A stretch of 64,000 nucleotides of DNA from Trema orientale (taxonomy: Eukaryota > Streptophyta > Magnoliopsida > Rosales > Cannabaceae), in NCBI GenBank assembly GCA_002914845.1, contig JXTC01000045.1:1079390-1143389 (forward strand), written 5' to 3'. A model generated the notes under the pieces. The model saw only the letters and a list, made by a program, of their open reading frames with translations. It ran no database searches and was not told the DNA's origin. This document shows, in pieces, positions 11,930-23,230 of this stretch (positions are counted from its first letter, which is position 1; every line of letters begins with the position of its first letter). The translations under genes were made by a program, and so were the position numbers.

Positions 11930-12275
11930 GATACTAGAGTAATGAAGGAAGATCCCAAATTAATACGAATGAATTTTATCAAATATGAAAAAAATTCTTT
12001 GGGAACACTTATCTAAATAGCTGCAAGGTATGCAAGCACACATTCATCGCCACTTGAGTCGGAGTCGGAAAGGAAAATTACATGCTTCTTCCTTTAGTTA
12101 CTAACTCATGGAAAGTTCCAAATCCTAGTTTTGTGAACATCAATAACTTGTTCGAAAACTTCATTGTAGATCACATGAATATGCTCACTGGAATGTCCAT
12201 ATATCAAAGCACTATTTTGATCTCTGGAATGCTCTATAATAACAAGGAAAGTACAAGATAACGAATAGAACAAAG
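11930..12275 (-). pseudogene. Flotillin fragment, duplicate copy
   Basis: This segment repeats the one at about 12350-12720 at an offset of roughly 430 bases. On the minus strand it contains VIYNEVFEQ followed by DVHKTRIWN, a diverged version of VIYNAILEQ...VHKTRIRN in the neighbouring copy. It corresponds to the flotillin region around the conserved QFGLxIYNA motif. In-frame stops are present. Confidence 0.55.
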
Positions 12276-12349
12276 AGACTTAACAATGTCAGATAATATT
12301 TACTTATAAAATATAAGCAATATCCTAATAAGGGTTGAACTTTGAAGCT

Positions 12350-13130
12350 TCTAATACTAGAGTAATGAAAGGAAGATACTAGATTATTATAAATGAATAT
12401 TTATCAAATATAAAAAAAAAAAATTTGGTAACACTTAGCTTATCTAAATAGCTATACCTCCAATAAATTCAAGATACATATCATCGTCACTTTTATAGTC
12501 GGAAAAGTACACTACTGGATGCTTCTTTTTATCTTCTTATCACAATCACTTGTTCTCTTCGACTGGTCCTTCTTAGATGCCAGTGGAGAATTCCTAATCC
12601 TTGTTTTGTGAACATAAATATCTTGTTCCAAAATGGCATTGTAGATCACAAGTCCAAATTGATTAAGTTGAAGTTGAATATTGTACACAACATTCTCCTT
12701 AAAAAAATTTTCCATGGTCACGGAGGAAGCAATAGCACGAATTCAACGTTCAACAATCATGTACACACGGTTATAGGCAAGACAACAGGGAATAGATAAC
12801 TTGTTATATGGGCATACGAACTTCGCATAAAGAAGGAGCATAGTCTTATCATCGGCAGGAAGGCACATTTATGCGAAGGAGCATAGTCGTATCATTAGCA
12901 GGACACATTTCAAAAGATGCTGTCATAATAAATGGTAGATTTCCACAGACTTGGCCTCAACACGAAAAGCACAAATGACTGGAGAGATGTAAATGTGAGT
13001 GCACTTCTGAAATAAAGGAAGTACATATGCCTTCTTACAAAGCTTCATATCTTTGATGCCCAAGCCTGTGATGGCCAAATACTCGTTTGGACCAGCAACA
13101 TGGCACATATTCATCGCTGCAATAAACTTA
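12350..13130 (-). pseudogene. Flotillin-like pseudogene (N-terminal and middle parts)
   Basis: The minus strand shows, in order: GPNEYLAITGLGIKD and KLCKKAYVLP with ISPVICAFRVEAKS (12923-13114), matching the start of plant flotillins; then a weaker stretch including LLLYAKFVCPYNKLS (about 12790-12850); then MTMENFFKE and LQLNQFGLVIYNA (12640-12720), matching the central part. Pieces lie in different frames and intervening sequence of the normal protein is missing, so this is a decayed gene. Plant flotillins are membrane-raft scaffold proteins acting in endocytosis. No intact paralogue is in the window. The duplicated 3' piece at 11930-12275 shows that decay included local tandem duplication. 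Confidence 0.8.
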
Positions 13131-13958
13131 TATTAATTGACAACCATATTTTAAAAAAAGATACACAATGCCAAAGAATAAACAAAGCCAAAGAATTCAA
13201 GAATATACATAAAGAGTTAGCTTGTTGCTATTTTAAACCTTCTAAGATATTAGAGATCATTTTTTTGGTCTAATTGGTAGCCTTCTAACTATTTCTGTAG
13301 TTGCCAATAGATAATTTTAAAGAACAAAAATATTTTTGTAATAATTTTGTACTCCAATTTTGACTGTATCCAGTGAGATTTGATAGAAGAACTCACATAG
13401 AATATTTTATTTAGTATTAATAAAAAAGTATGGTATTATCCTTTTGTAATAATTTATATGTTGACGTACAGGGGTCTGATGAATAAGAAAATCTCTAAAG
13501 AGATAGGAGGAGAAAACTCTCCTAAACCGATTGAAACCAATTCTCATTAATTAAAATCCAAGCCAAAAATCCTTGTGAGTACTCAGTCCCTTATATTTGG
13601 GGCTTGACTAGTCAGACAAAATACCAAAACGGTTTCAGTGCAAGGATGATAATAAAAAGAGACGAGATTGCATCAAATATTCATATAAATCTATATAACA
13701 TGGTATATATGTCTATGACTACATTGATTTAAATCTTGACGATTTGAGGCTTATTAGAAGCAAAACTTGAGAATCACACACTTTCAAATTTTAATTAAAT
13801 AAAAAAATACACTAAAAATAAAAAAAAAATTAATTCACACCAAATTCTGATCAATATTACATTATAAATCCCAAAACCACTACAAATTTCATGAACAAAA
13901 ATTCACACCAAAAGTTTGATCAATATATTATTTCATAATTTCCAAAACCACTCCTCAA
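13131..13958. other. Intergenic with a short tandem duplication; no gene
   Basis: A unit of about 75 bases beginning ATTCACACCAAA and ending CCAAAACCACT occurs twice, at about 13832-13890 and 13909-13953, with substitutions. No ORF or RNA gene is supported. Confidence 0.5.
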
Positions 13959-14237
13959 TAAGACTCAGGAAAATTAGTCATTTTGCCCCCTCATATTTGC
14001 CATTAGTATGAATTTGCCCCCTCACTTTTGACTTTGTATTCAAATGCCCCCTATATGACAAATTTGTTCTTCTTTTGCCCCCTTACTTTTGACTCAATAT
14101 TTAAGTGCCCCCTACAATGTCAAAGTTGTTCTTTTTTTGCCCCGTCACTTTTGACTTAGTATTCAAATGCCCCATAAAATGGTAAATTTGTTATTTTTTT
14201 TACCTCTTCAACTCTAACACTGTTAGAAAATTATTAA

Positions 14238-14528
14238 GGGGCTTATAGAAATATGACCAAAATTTGGACCCAATTTAAGTAAATATTCCTTTGTCAAATG
14301 TTATATCAAAATGTCCGGTATATATATTTATATACCAAGTGTAAAATTTTATATACCAAGTACAAAAATTTATATACCCAGTATATTTCAGTACAGTTTC
14401 TGAAATTGGTAGATAGACATATATACCAGGTGTAAAAATATATATACCTGGACATTTAGCTATAAAATTAAAAAAGTGGATATCTACTTAATAAAATTTA
14501 AAATATTGGTCATCCACTTAAATTTCTC
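14238..14528. mobile_element. 291-bp MITE nested in the foldback element
   Basis: It is flanked by the perfect 9-bp duplication AATTATTAA at 14229-14237 and 14529-14537, and the segment is missing from the matching position in the right arm of the host element. Its ends share a weak inverted repeat that is clearest at ATGACCAA about 15-20 bases in. The interior repeats TATATACC motifs. The duplication size suggests Mutator-type mobilisation. Confidence 0.83.
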
Positions 14529-15474
14529 AATTATTAATAGATAATAGCCAAATAATCATTTTACTTTTTAAATAGCTAATAAATATTTTTTACTATTTTT
14601 TTTTATATTATACATTTGAAAAGAGCTAGTTTTTATGTTTAAATAAATAAAATAAACGAAAAGATGTAAAAAATAACAATTTTTTAAATGGTTGTTTTGG
14701 GGTTTTCCTAATTTTTGGAATTAATCCTAAGACATAAATTAGTGCTAATTAAGCACAAGAATTACCAAGACCTAAGCTAGCTCACCTAAACTACATATAG
14801 CACGGGTCAAGCTACGTGTCACTCGAAGGGAAGTCAAACTACACGTCACATTGGAGCTTTCCCCTTTATGCACAAGCTACCCAACGGTTCTAGACAACTC
14901 TAGAAGGCCCCGGACTCTTCTAGCTTGCTCATCAAGATCTTGTAGCCTAAGTGCTTACAAGACAAGTTCTTTGGCTTCAAGAACAAGCCGCCTAATGATT
15001 CTAGAATACTCTAGAATCCTCTAACTTGCGCCTTAAGATCTTGCCGCTCAAGTACTTGCACTACAAGCTGTCCGAGTTTTCTAGAAGCTTCCGGATGCTT
15101 CTTGCACACCAAGATCTTGTAACATAAGTCTTCATTGGCTTGTATACAGCTGCCACCTAGTTTCCTTGTAGCTCAAGCACTTCAAAGACAAGCTACCTAG
15201 AAGCTTCTAACTTCTATCCTAAGATCCCTTGTTGTCTAAGTACTTCTACCATAAGTTAAATTACTTGTAATAAAAGAACTCATATGACAAGTTCTTGTAG
15301 CCTAAGATATCTTCGCTTACAAGAGAAGTACTTGTTCATTAAGCAAAATCATTCCCTTGTAGCTTAAGAACTTGCAAGACAAGTTCTTGTACATTAAGCA
15401 AGCTCGGCCAATGAGGTTGTGACACCTCGCCTACTTAGGACTTAAGTTTACTTGTCTTACAAGGGATTTTTGCC

Positions 15475-15482
15475 TATAAATA
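15475..15482 (+). promoter_or_regulatory. TATA box of the solo LTR
   Basis: TATAAATA, followed about 95 bases later by a CT-rich leader. Position and context suit the U3/R boundary of an LTR. Confidence 0.6.
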
Positions 15483-15569
15483 GTGCTGTACCTCCCTTCA
15501 TTTGAAAAAAAAAACAAGAATTTCAGCTCACAAAACTATCAATACAAGCTCTCATTTTCTCTCTTCCAT

Positions 15570-15573
<4 letters not shown>

Positions 15574-15613
<40 letters not shown>
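15574..15613. repeat. (CT)20 microsatellite in solo LTR
   Basis: Twenty uninterrupted CT dinucleotides, with further CT-rich sequence to about 15770. It creates serine/leucine-repeat ORFs on both strands that are not genes. Confidence 0.95.
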
Positions 15614-15617
<4 letters not shown>

Positions 15618-16923
15618 GTGCACTCTTCCCTTCTCTCTCTCTCTTGTTCATCCGAAGCTCAAAGTGTCCCTTTCTCTCATTCTTATTCTTGTTCTTGTTC
15701 TTGTTCCTTTCATCAACGCCCCTTGGCTCTCTTTCTCTCTTTCTCTCTCCCTCTTGTTCTTTTTCTTGACCGAAGCTCTCAAGCTTCCCCTTCTCGCTCT
15801 TGCTTTTATGCTCAACCCGTGGTCCTTGCCACCACCACCTCCATATAGACACATAACACATCTCCCTCTTGTCTTCTTTATTGTCCAAACTGTGAACCTC
15901 CCCTATTAATCCTCATCATCACCACTTATTTCTCTCCAAGCCGTGACCTCTACCTCTCGGATTCTCTCATCCCAAATTAAAACCAATTTTCGGTCCATTC
16001 CATCAACATCTCTTCGCATCCACCATCAATCCGAATTTCTGACGTATGTGCTTCAGTGATCTTTGGATACCGAGCTACTCTCCACAATCTCGTGCTGGAC
16101 CTGTAGCACAAGTTCGAGGTTTTGTGCTTTCTATATTTATATATATATATATATATATCTGTCTTATATCTCTCTCTTGGCGAGTAATTTGTATTGCTGC
16201 TCTAAGTGCAATCAGTTACTGCGCTTCTCCTTTCCTGTAAAGTAATCTGTATTGCTGCTTTAAGTGCAATCGGTTACTTTGCTCCCCTTTTTAATTATTG
16301 TGCGCATTTATTTAGTGATCTGAGTTGTTTTTCCCTGCAACCGGTCACACCGCTTTATTTAAATTTCAGCACTTTAATTTCAGTTATTTATTATTATTTA
16401 CGATGATATGGCTGGTTTTACTGTCTCGTAATTCTAACCCCTCTAACTAACTGAAACTGGCATATGGACGGTATTGCCTTCGTCAGTTTCTAACCATTTA
16501 TTTTTCTGTAATTTATTTCTGTTGCTAACTTCTAGTTGACACTATGGTCGATTTATTCGCCTCAGTCAACTAGTAATATTTAAATTCCTGTCTATTTATT
16601 TACTGCATTATTATATTACTTCTAGCTCTCAGTTGACAATATGGTCGGTTTATTCGCCTCCGTCAACTTTCAATATTATTTTTATTCTGCTTATTATCAC
16701 GCACACTAAGTGAGTCATCCTTGCAACCGCCAATCTTGTCGAGATACGTAGGAAAAGTTGTTCCTATTTCGACCGCCTATCTTGTTTCGACACGTAGAAG
16801 TGTTGTGATGACCCTTTCTGCTGTGCATTCTAATGGTATAACCCAATTATCTTCTATTTTATCTTAATTAAGTACAGGTCATACTAATTAATCCAGAGCA
16901 CAACTCCGACTCCGAACAATGGT

Positions 16924-17320
16924 TATATATGTATATGTAAAACAAAAAAAAGACAGAATAGAGTAATTTTTACATTAATTCATTAATGTCAAAATATTTT
17001 TAAAAGTTGTATAAAAATAAAAACAAAACTGCATATTTTCATATCCGAAAGACTTTATAGAAAAAGAAATAACTATTTCATGAATTTGCTTCTTATTTTT
17101 CATATTTTCATGAAATAAAATAATTAAAATGAAATAACTATTTTTCATGAAAAATAAGGGGGCAAATAATCATTTCCTTTTCTAGAAAGTCCTTCGGATA
17201 TAAAAATATGCATTTTTTTTTCATATAACTTCCAAAAATATTTTGACACTAATGAATTAATGCAAAAATTACTCTATTTTTTCTATTTTTTGTTTTACAT
17301 ATACATATATAACCATTAAA
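16924..17320. repeat. Central hairpin of the foldback element
   Basis: Arms of about 170 bases (16919-17100 and 17145-17320) are inverse copies with few mismatches; for example GGTTATATATGTATATGTAA on the left has its inverse near 17300-17320. The loop is about 45 bases. This is the inner part of the same palindrome. Confidence 0.8.
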
Positions 17321-17681
17321 AAAATATTTTTCTTTTACCTCTTTTCGTTTATTTTATTTATTTAATCATAAAAACTAGCTCTTTATAAATGTCTAATATA
17401 AAAAAATAGTAAAAAATATTTATTAGCTGTTTAAAAAGTAAAATGATTACTTGGCTATTATCCATTAATAATTTTCTAACAGTGTTAGAGTTAAATGGGT
17501 AAAAGAATAACAAATTTACTATTTTAGGGGGCATTTGAATACTAAGTCAAAAGAGAGGGGGCAAAAGAAGAACAACTTTGACATATAAGGGGGTATTTGA
17601 ATACAAAGTCAAAAGTGAGGGGGCAAATTCATACTAATGACAAATATGAGGGGGCAAAATGACTAATTTTTCTAAGATTCA

Positions 17682-19528
17682 TGATAATCCATATTACCAC
17701 TCCAGATAAAGCTGTACATATTTTCATCATAAAATTAGGATAAGTTCCGAATTTTTGGCTAACTAGATTGAATAGTCAATATTAATGATCAAAATATTAA
17801 AAAAAAATCATCATAAATTTCAACCAAGGATCTGTGTCACAAAACTACTGAAGAATTCTAAAAATTGGGTAGAAATTCAATGAAGGTGCTTACGACCTTG
17901 TAAGGAAAAAGTGCAAAGCCTCCAAAAGAAATAACCTAGCTAATACAACAAATAATGAAACTAAGATTACGTATATGTTTTAATTTCTTTCCTAAATTTT
18001 ATGAGTATTAGAAAGAATGTTAAATTGTGGGAGAATTCTAGGGTAGAGATCTTTTCTATTAGGTAATTAAAATCGGTGGTTACAGACCTGGATGCTGATG
18101 TGAATGATGTTGACGAGGATGAAAATCTAGAATAAAGCTAAGAGAGAGAGCGTACAAAGCGTTCTCTTGGGTCGACCTCGGAGAGTGTAGTTGAGAAGAA
18201 AATATAATACGGGAAACTCAAACTAGTATTATAGCTATAGCGAGCGAAAAGATTTATATAAAGATTTGGATATGTCACTGGTGTTCGAATCCGACTCAGA
18301 CTGCATACTTTAGGTAACTCTTGTTTTATTTTTCGACAACTATTATCGTATTTTTATAATTATATTTATATGAATTTAATATAGAGCCACCGGCGCACTC
18401 ATATTTTTTTTTTCCTCTTCCGACCCTTATAATTAATTTGTTATTTCTAAAAATATCTTCTTATAAATTGATGTGAGAAATTAGGATATGCGCAGTACTG
18501 GATGTAATTTGACATATATGCTCTCCTTAAAAATACTTTGTAATATATGCTTTTTATCAGAAGTACTCCTAAAATTTACAAAGGACCTGAACCTTGTACC
18601 TCTCTCTCTTAAAAGCATGAAACTTCCTCCTTCCCTCTCGTACGAACCCAGAAACCTCACCACGATGAACCAGAGCTCTGACTTCCCTCGCTCGCATACG
18701 AACCCATAAACCCATCACGACAAACCAAAGCTCCGTGAAGCATTCTTCTCTCTACCATTATTGACAGCGTTTTTGTGATGACCGTCTAACTAGATATGGA
18801 AGAATTATATCGTGGATGGGTCAAATCTCACTGCTGGAATTTGACTACGAATGAAAATAAAATTATAATAAAAGGTAAAGAAGACAATAAATTAGCATGT
18901 TCAGTCCTAAAACCGATGAGCTTACGTCCACGGTAGTTTTTCTACCATATGAAGCTCTCCCTTGGACGAACATACAGAATAAGATGATGATTTAGACGGG
19001 TTTCAACCACACAGTAAGTCTCGTTTTCATCAAAGATCTTGACCAAGATCTCAACGGTTTTAATATTCTAGGATTTTGATGGATTTCAATGAGTGTTTTC
19101 AAGTTTTAGGGAACATTCGATTAGTTTTTGACGAGGATTTCGATGGTTTGATGGCGAGTATTTCGACAGATGTTTGATGGGACGACGGATCTTCGACGGA
19201 TATTAGATGGAGATTCAACGGTTTTAGATGGAGTTTCGACGTTTTCATTTTTGACTTCATTTCGACTGATGTTCGATGGCGAAGTTTCGATGATGTTTTC
19301 ACGTTTTCATTTTGGATGGAGTTTTGAGAGAATCCTCTACTAAATTAAAGATCTTGTTTCGACAGGTCGCTTTTTGTTTTGGCTGTAAAGTTATCAAGAT
19401 TTTACTGGGTATTAATATAAATAGCAAAGATCAAGTCGTTCTTTCCCTTTTCATATGCGTTGGTTGACCGTTATTTCCCTTTCCCTTGGATGCCGTTACG
19501 TCCAAAGCCAGCAGAGTAGCATTTTTTT
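17682..19528. other. Intergenic; no gene supported
   Basis: The ORFs here are short (up to 73 codons) and without domains. From 19036 to 19320 the sequence is dense in TTTCGA/GATGG words (see findings). The stretch 18120-18200 is somewhat more GC-rich and could be an exon relic, but no family is recognised. Confidence 0.5.
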
Positions 19529-21033
19529 GGGATCTTTACATTTTTATACCTTATATTTTAGTTATTTGTTCGATTTATACCCCTGATTTTGGCTATTATC
19601 AATATCAACCTTCAAATTTGAAAATCGTTGCAAATTTATACCTTTTTCAGGTCAAAGACTAATTTGGACCAATAATAATTAAAACATAAATCAAAAATAG
19701 CATTTTTCTCTGTATTACGCTCTTCCTACCTCGTCTTCCCCTTCTCTCTTCAAAGAAAACAAGTTTATGTAAATATGGCTTTGCCTTGTTTTAGAGAATC
19801 ACAGCAGATGAAACAATGATGTAGAGTAGAAGGTTAAGATGCTACTTGCTCATCGTGTCCACTGTGAGTATCCACTCCACTATTAACTCATGAGCATTAC
19901 TGCAATTTAATCATTCACCAGACAACAAATACCAAACATCTACATCACATTAAGCATATTATATTTGCATCTAAAATACCTAAAACAAAAATAGGATGTG
20001 ATTAAGCCAAAGACCGACTTAAATTTAGGAACAAGGCTTAGAAAAACACTGGATCTAAAACAACTCAAAAATGGTGTTCCACTCCATTAAATACGCAGCC
20101 ACCCATTTGATTTTTCATCTGTAACTCAGGTTTTAGGTTGAGAAAAATTTGCAAATATATATATATGGGCACCAATCCAGTAAGTTTTTTTTTTCTTTTA
20201 CACCTATGCATAGGTATTAATTTGGCCATAAAAATTTATTATGCACATTTTTTTATAATAAAAAGTAAAAAAAATATCATTAATAATGCACGTCTTTTTA
20301 TGCATCTCATTATAACTGTTAAATTACTATTAGATGATGATCCAACGGTTAAAAAAAAATACTTACACATAAGTGAAAAAAAAAATACCTACTGGATTGG
20401 CAACCTATATAGCAAAAGCAAGAGAAAACAAATGCATATATAAAAGTGCACCAATTGAAGAGGAAGAAAAACCTGGAAAACACGGGTAGCAGTGAAACGA
20501 AATTGTTAAGAGAATAATAAGGGTTTTCTACAAATCTGATCCGTACAAAGACCATGTCGAACGAAACCAAGAAGAAGAGGCATCAATACAATGAATCTCT
20601 TTAATCTATACCTGCAAATAGCCATTGAAGAAGGGGAAGAGATCTGAGTTGTAGCTTAGCTCGGCCAGCACTGTGCTTCTGGAGCGATTGTAGTGGTAGA
20701 AAGTGAGATTCGGAGGGTTTGAAGAGATAGTGGGAAGAAGAGGAAGCGAAAGAAGAGAGAGAAAAATATTCTTTTTATTTATATTTTAATTAGTTTTTGG
20801 TTACCCTAATAAAGATATAATTTTTAGTTTATTTAGTTTTGAATTTTTAAATATAAATTTAAATTCTAGAGGGTTCTTTTTGTCAATTAATGGTCAAAAT
20901 TAGTCTTTAACTTGAAAAAGACATGAATTTGCAACGATTTTCAAATTTGAAGGTTGATGTTGATAATAGCCAAAATTAAGAGTATAAATCGAACAAATAG
21001 CTAAAATATAGGGTATAAAATATAAATATCCCC
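19529..21033. mobile_element. Non-autonomous long-TIR transposon, about 1.5 kb
   Basis: Inverted repeats of about 170 bases lie at 19529-19700 and 20865-21033. Both contain ATTTTAGYTATTTGTTCGAT and TTCAAATTTGAAAATCG in inverse order. Flanks are poly-T on the two sides (ATTTTTTTG and CTTTTTTTT) and cannot be separated from a real 9-bp duplication. The interior (19700-20860) has no coding similarity but holds another short inverted-repeat element. Mutator-like affiliation is an inference from arm length. Confidence 0.75.
20170..20400. mobile_element. 231-bp MITE-like element nested in the long-TIR transposon
   Basis: Ends are the perfect inverse pair CCAATCCAGTA and TACTGGATTGG, continuing as oligo-T/oligo-A. 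Related sequence (oligo-T, then CTTTTTACACTTATGTATCGG) occurs at 35917-36000, so this is a dispersed family. No target duplication could be settled. Confidence 0.6.
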
Positions 21034-21150
21034 TTTTTTTTTCTGAGTGAAAGCGTGCAGCAGAATGAATTAGAATGGGTCTTTAGGCATAGATAGTCAA
21101 AACTACTAATGGTACTTTGGTCATATCATATGGGTATATATATATATATA
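21034..21150. repeat. Left part of a ~110-bp tandem duplication split by the Helitron-like insertion
   Basis: TGGTACTTTGGTCATATCAT at about 21111 matches GGGTACTTTGGTCACATTAT at about 24004. The continuation of this copy, TATATTTCAAACATTTATTG, is found 2.8 kb away at 23921, while in the second copy both parts are adjacent (24004-24060). Confidence 0.7.
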
Positions 21151-21161
21151 CAAGATTTAGG

Positions 21162-21182
21162 GTACGTGCCTTAGGCACGTAC
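21162..21182 (-). other. 3'-terminal hairpin of the Helitron-like element
   Basis: A perfect 9-bp stem with a 3-base loop, 11 bases from the element's 3' end. This matches the position of the termination hairpin in Helitrons. Confidence 0.7.
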
Positions 21183-22434
21183 ACTTGTTATTTAATAAAC
21201 TAATAATATTCAGAAATTTATTTCAAAAAAAAATTCAGAAATTTAACTAATTTGATATGAATTTTTTTTAAGAACAATATTTTAGATATTCTATACGATT
21301 TGGAGAAATATTCATTTTTTTTATGTGGAAAAAATATTACTCTTTTTTATTAAAAAAAGGATAATAACAAGTCTACTTTCACTTAATAATGCATCATTTA
21401 AAAAACAATTCGATTTAATTTATATGATAAAGTAATGCACCATTTTAAAAAAAAATCTGAAAATCACCTGTGAATCTCATAATTACAATTTATAACATAT
21501 GCATTGAATTACAGGTTTGTCTTCTTAGGGGGTAAAAAAACGGAATTCATTCCCTATATTCGATTAGTTTCTTAAATATGACATTACTATTTACATTTGT
21601 CTTTTGGTTGTTGGAAAGTTAATTGATTATGTTGTTTTTTGCTTTGTTATTTTTGGTTTGACTTTTGAATGTAATTTTCTGAGAATTATAATCTTTTTCT
21701 TCTTGAACAAAGCTTTCTACGATTAAATAATCTTCAAATCTCTAGAAAAATCGCAGACAAAGAGATTATATCAGATTGATGGCAACTACAAGAAAAAAGA
21801 AAACTGAAAAAAGATAATGAATAAAAATAGTAGTTGATACTTGAGAATAGGGAGAAAAAATGAAATGTTTCATGACATATACGCCGTTAAAATAATAATA
21901 AAAAATTACAATGCATAGATCTAGTACTAAAATGTTAAATAGGTTATATAAAAAAATATGAAATAGGTAACAGAAACATGTGGCAATGGGACCCAAAAGT
22001 ATTCTAAAGAAGTTTAACTAAAAATTGAATAGCGGGAGAAAAAATTATTAAGAAAAAAGAAAGAAAAAATATATATAAACAGCAAGAGGAAAAAAAACAA
22101 AATGAAAGGGGCAAAAAAGCCACTAAAAATAATAATAAGAAGAAAATTATTAAAAATTATTAATTAGAAAAAAAAGAAACAAGAAACCAAAAAAGAAACA
22201 AAAAAAAAGATTAAAAAAAAAGTTCAAAGCTCTCAGCGCGTCAAATCAGTCAAAAAAGTATAAAAAACCGTATAAACCATAAAAAACTAAAGTTAAGAGA
22301 AAAAGAGTCCGTATTTTAGCAAAAATTGCTCCATTCCACGTGTAATCATATGGCAATGGACTTAAACAATCTACTTTATATACAAAGACAAATCCACGTG
22401 TAGTAATTTACAAATTAAACCTAAAAATAAAAAA

Positions 22435-22461
22435 AACGTGCCCTAGGCACGTTACCCGTAG
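22435..22461 (+). other. Second Helitron-type 3' hairpin, opposite orientation
   Basis: AACGTGCC-CTA-GGCACGTT forms an 8-bp stem and is followed by ACCCGTAG, resembling a plus-strand Helitron end (CTAG-like). It is inside the minus-strand element, so a second Helitron-like copy could be nested there. Its 5' end was not found. Confidence 0.45.
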
Positions 22462-23230
22462 TTTTCCAAAAAATTTGTATATAAAGCAATTTAATTAATG
22501 TTTTAATTTATGAAGTACAACCTTAAGAAATACACAAATAGCTTTATTAAAACAATAGTCTAATTTCTCTAAAATAAAAACTTAAATGGCTAAGCATTTC
22601 TTTTAGTCTAAAAGCCCAGACAAAGCTATTGTGCTAAGCATATTGAATATGAAAGCCGAAAGCAATTATACCAATACACAATAAAAAGATAAAGTAATCT
22701 TTACAAAATGAAACAGATAAAAAAACAGAAAACTTAATTAAAAAAAAATTACAAATATACGCCTGTACACATTATCCAGCAAAAGAAAATATATAGATAG
22801 GAGATGTAGCTAGGTTTCGGCAAAAAAAATATATATATATATATATAATAAAAATAAAAAGATAATGTAGCTAGGAGAAAAAAAATAAAACAAAAGAAAG
22901 ATAATAAACCAGTTTTACATCGGCTAACAAAGGAAAAAAGAAAAAAGGAATTTGTATTATTCAATTAAAGAAAAAGAAAAACAATTAAAATAAAACAAAT
23001 AAAAATCTCAGTCAGCTAATAGATAAGTACAAAAAAGGAATTTTATTTAAGGTATTAAATTAAGCATATTATGTAACAAATATATTATATCTTAAGAAGC
23101 ATGTTTTTTTGAAAGCCATAATTTGTTTAGAAAACTTAATTACTCGTAATTAAGTGAGTTGTTTGAGATATTTACTATTTATGTATGAACAAAAACCTCA
23201 ACAACAAGCAAATAAAAAAGAAACCAAAAG

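Larger units (their letters stand above)
14693..16918 (+). mobile_element. Solo LTR, 2226 bp, nested in the foldback element
   Basis: It starts TGTTTTGGGG and ends CTCCGAACA (TGTT...AACA), and is flanked by the perfect 5-bp duplication ATGGT at 14688-14692 and 16919-16923. It separates sequence that is continuous in the opposite arm of the host palindrome. It contains a TATA box near 15475 and a long CT tract, as in an LTR promoter and leader, so transcription probably ran on the plus strand. No internal region or second LTR is present, so unequal recombination between the two LTRs most likely removed the rest. Repeated CTTGTAGCCTAAG-like motifs fill 14930-15410. Unrelated in sequence to the LTR at 9281-11463. 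Confidence 0.9.
13968..17672. mobile_element. Foldback Mutator-like non-autonomous element, with two nested insertions
   Basis: The ends GGAAAATTAGTCATTTTGCC (left) and its inverse (right, one early mismatch) start inverted repeats that continue almost to the centre near 17120. Flanks TAAGACTCA (13959-13967) and TAAGATTCA (17673-17681) form a 9-bp target duplication with one mismatch, typical of Mutator-like elements. The outer arms hold tandem subunits of the type TTGCCCCCTCACTTTTGAC...CAAATGCCCC, three in the left arm and fewer in the right. The left arm is broken by a 291-bp MITE (14238-14528) and a 2226-bp solo LTR (14693-16918). Without them the element is about 1.2 kb and nearly a perfect palindrome. 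No transposase is encoded. Confidence 0.87.

Noticed and set aside
15483..15909. Overlapping ORFs of 121-135 codons on both strands
   Set aside because: They are translations of the CT microsatellite and CT-rich leader of a solo LTR, giving Leu/Ser or Arg/Glu repeats with no domain.
13968..17672. Two independent MITE pairs instead of one foldback element
   Set aside because: The inner arms at 16919-17320 continue exactly from the left outer arm once the solo LTR and one ATGGT are removed, so they are parts of one palindrome.
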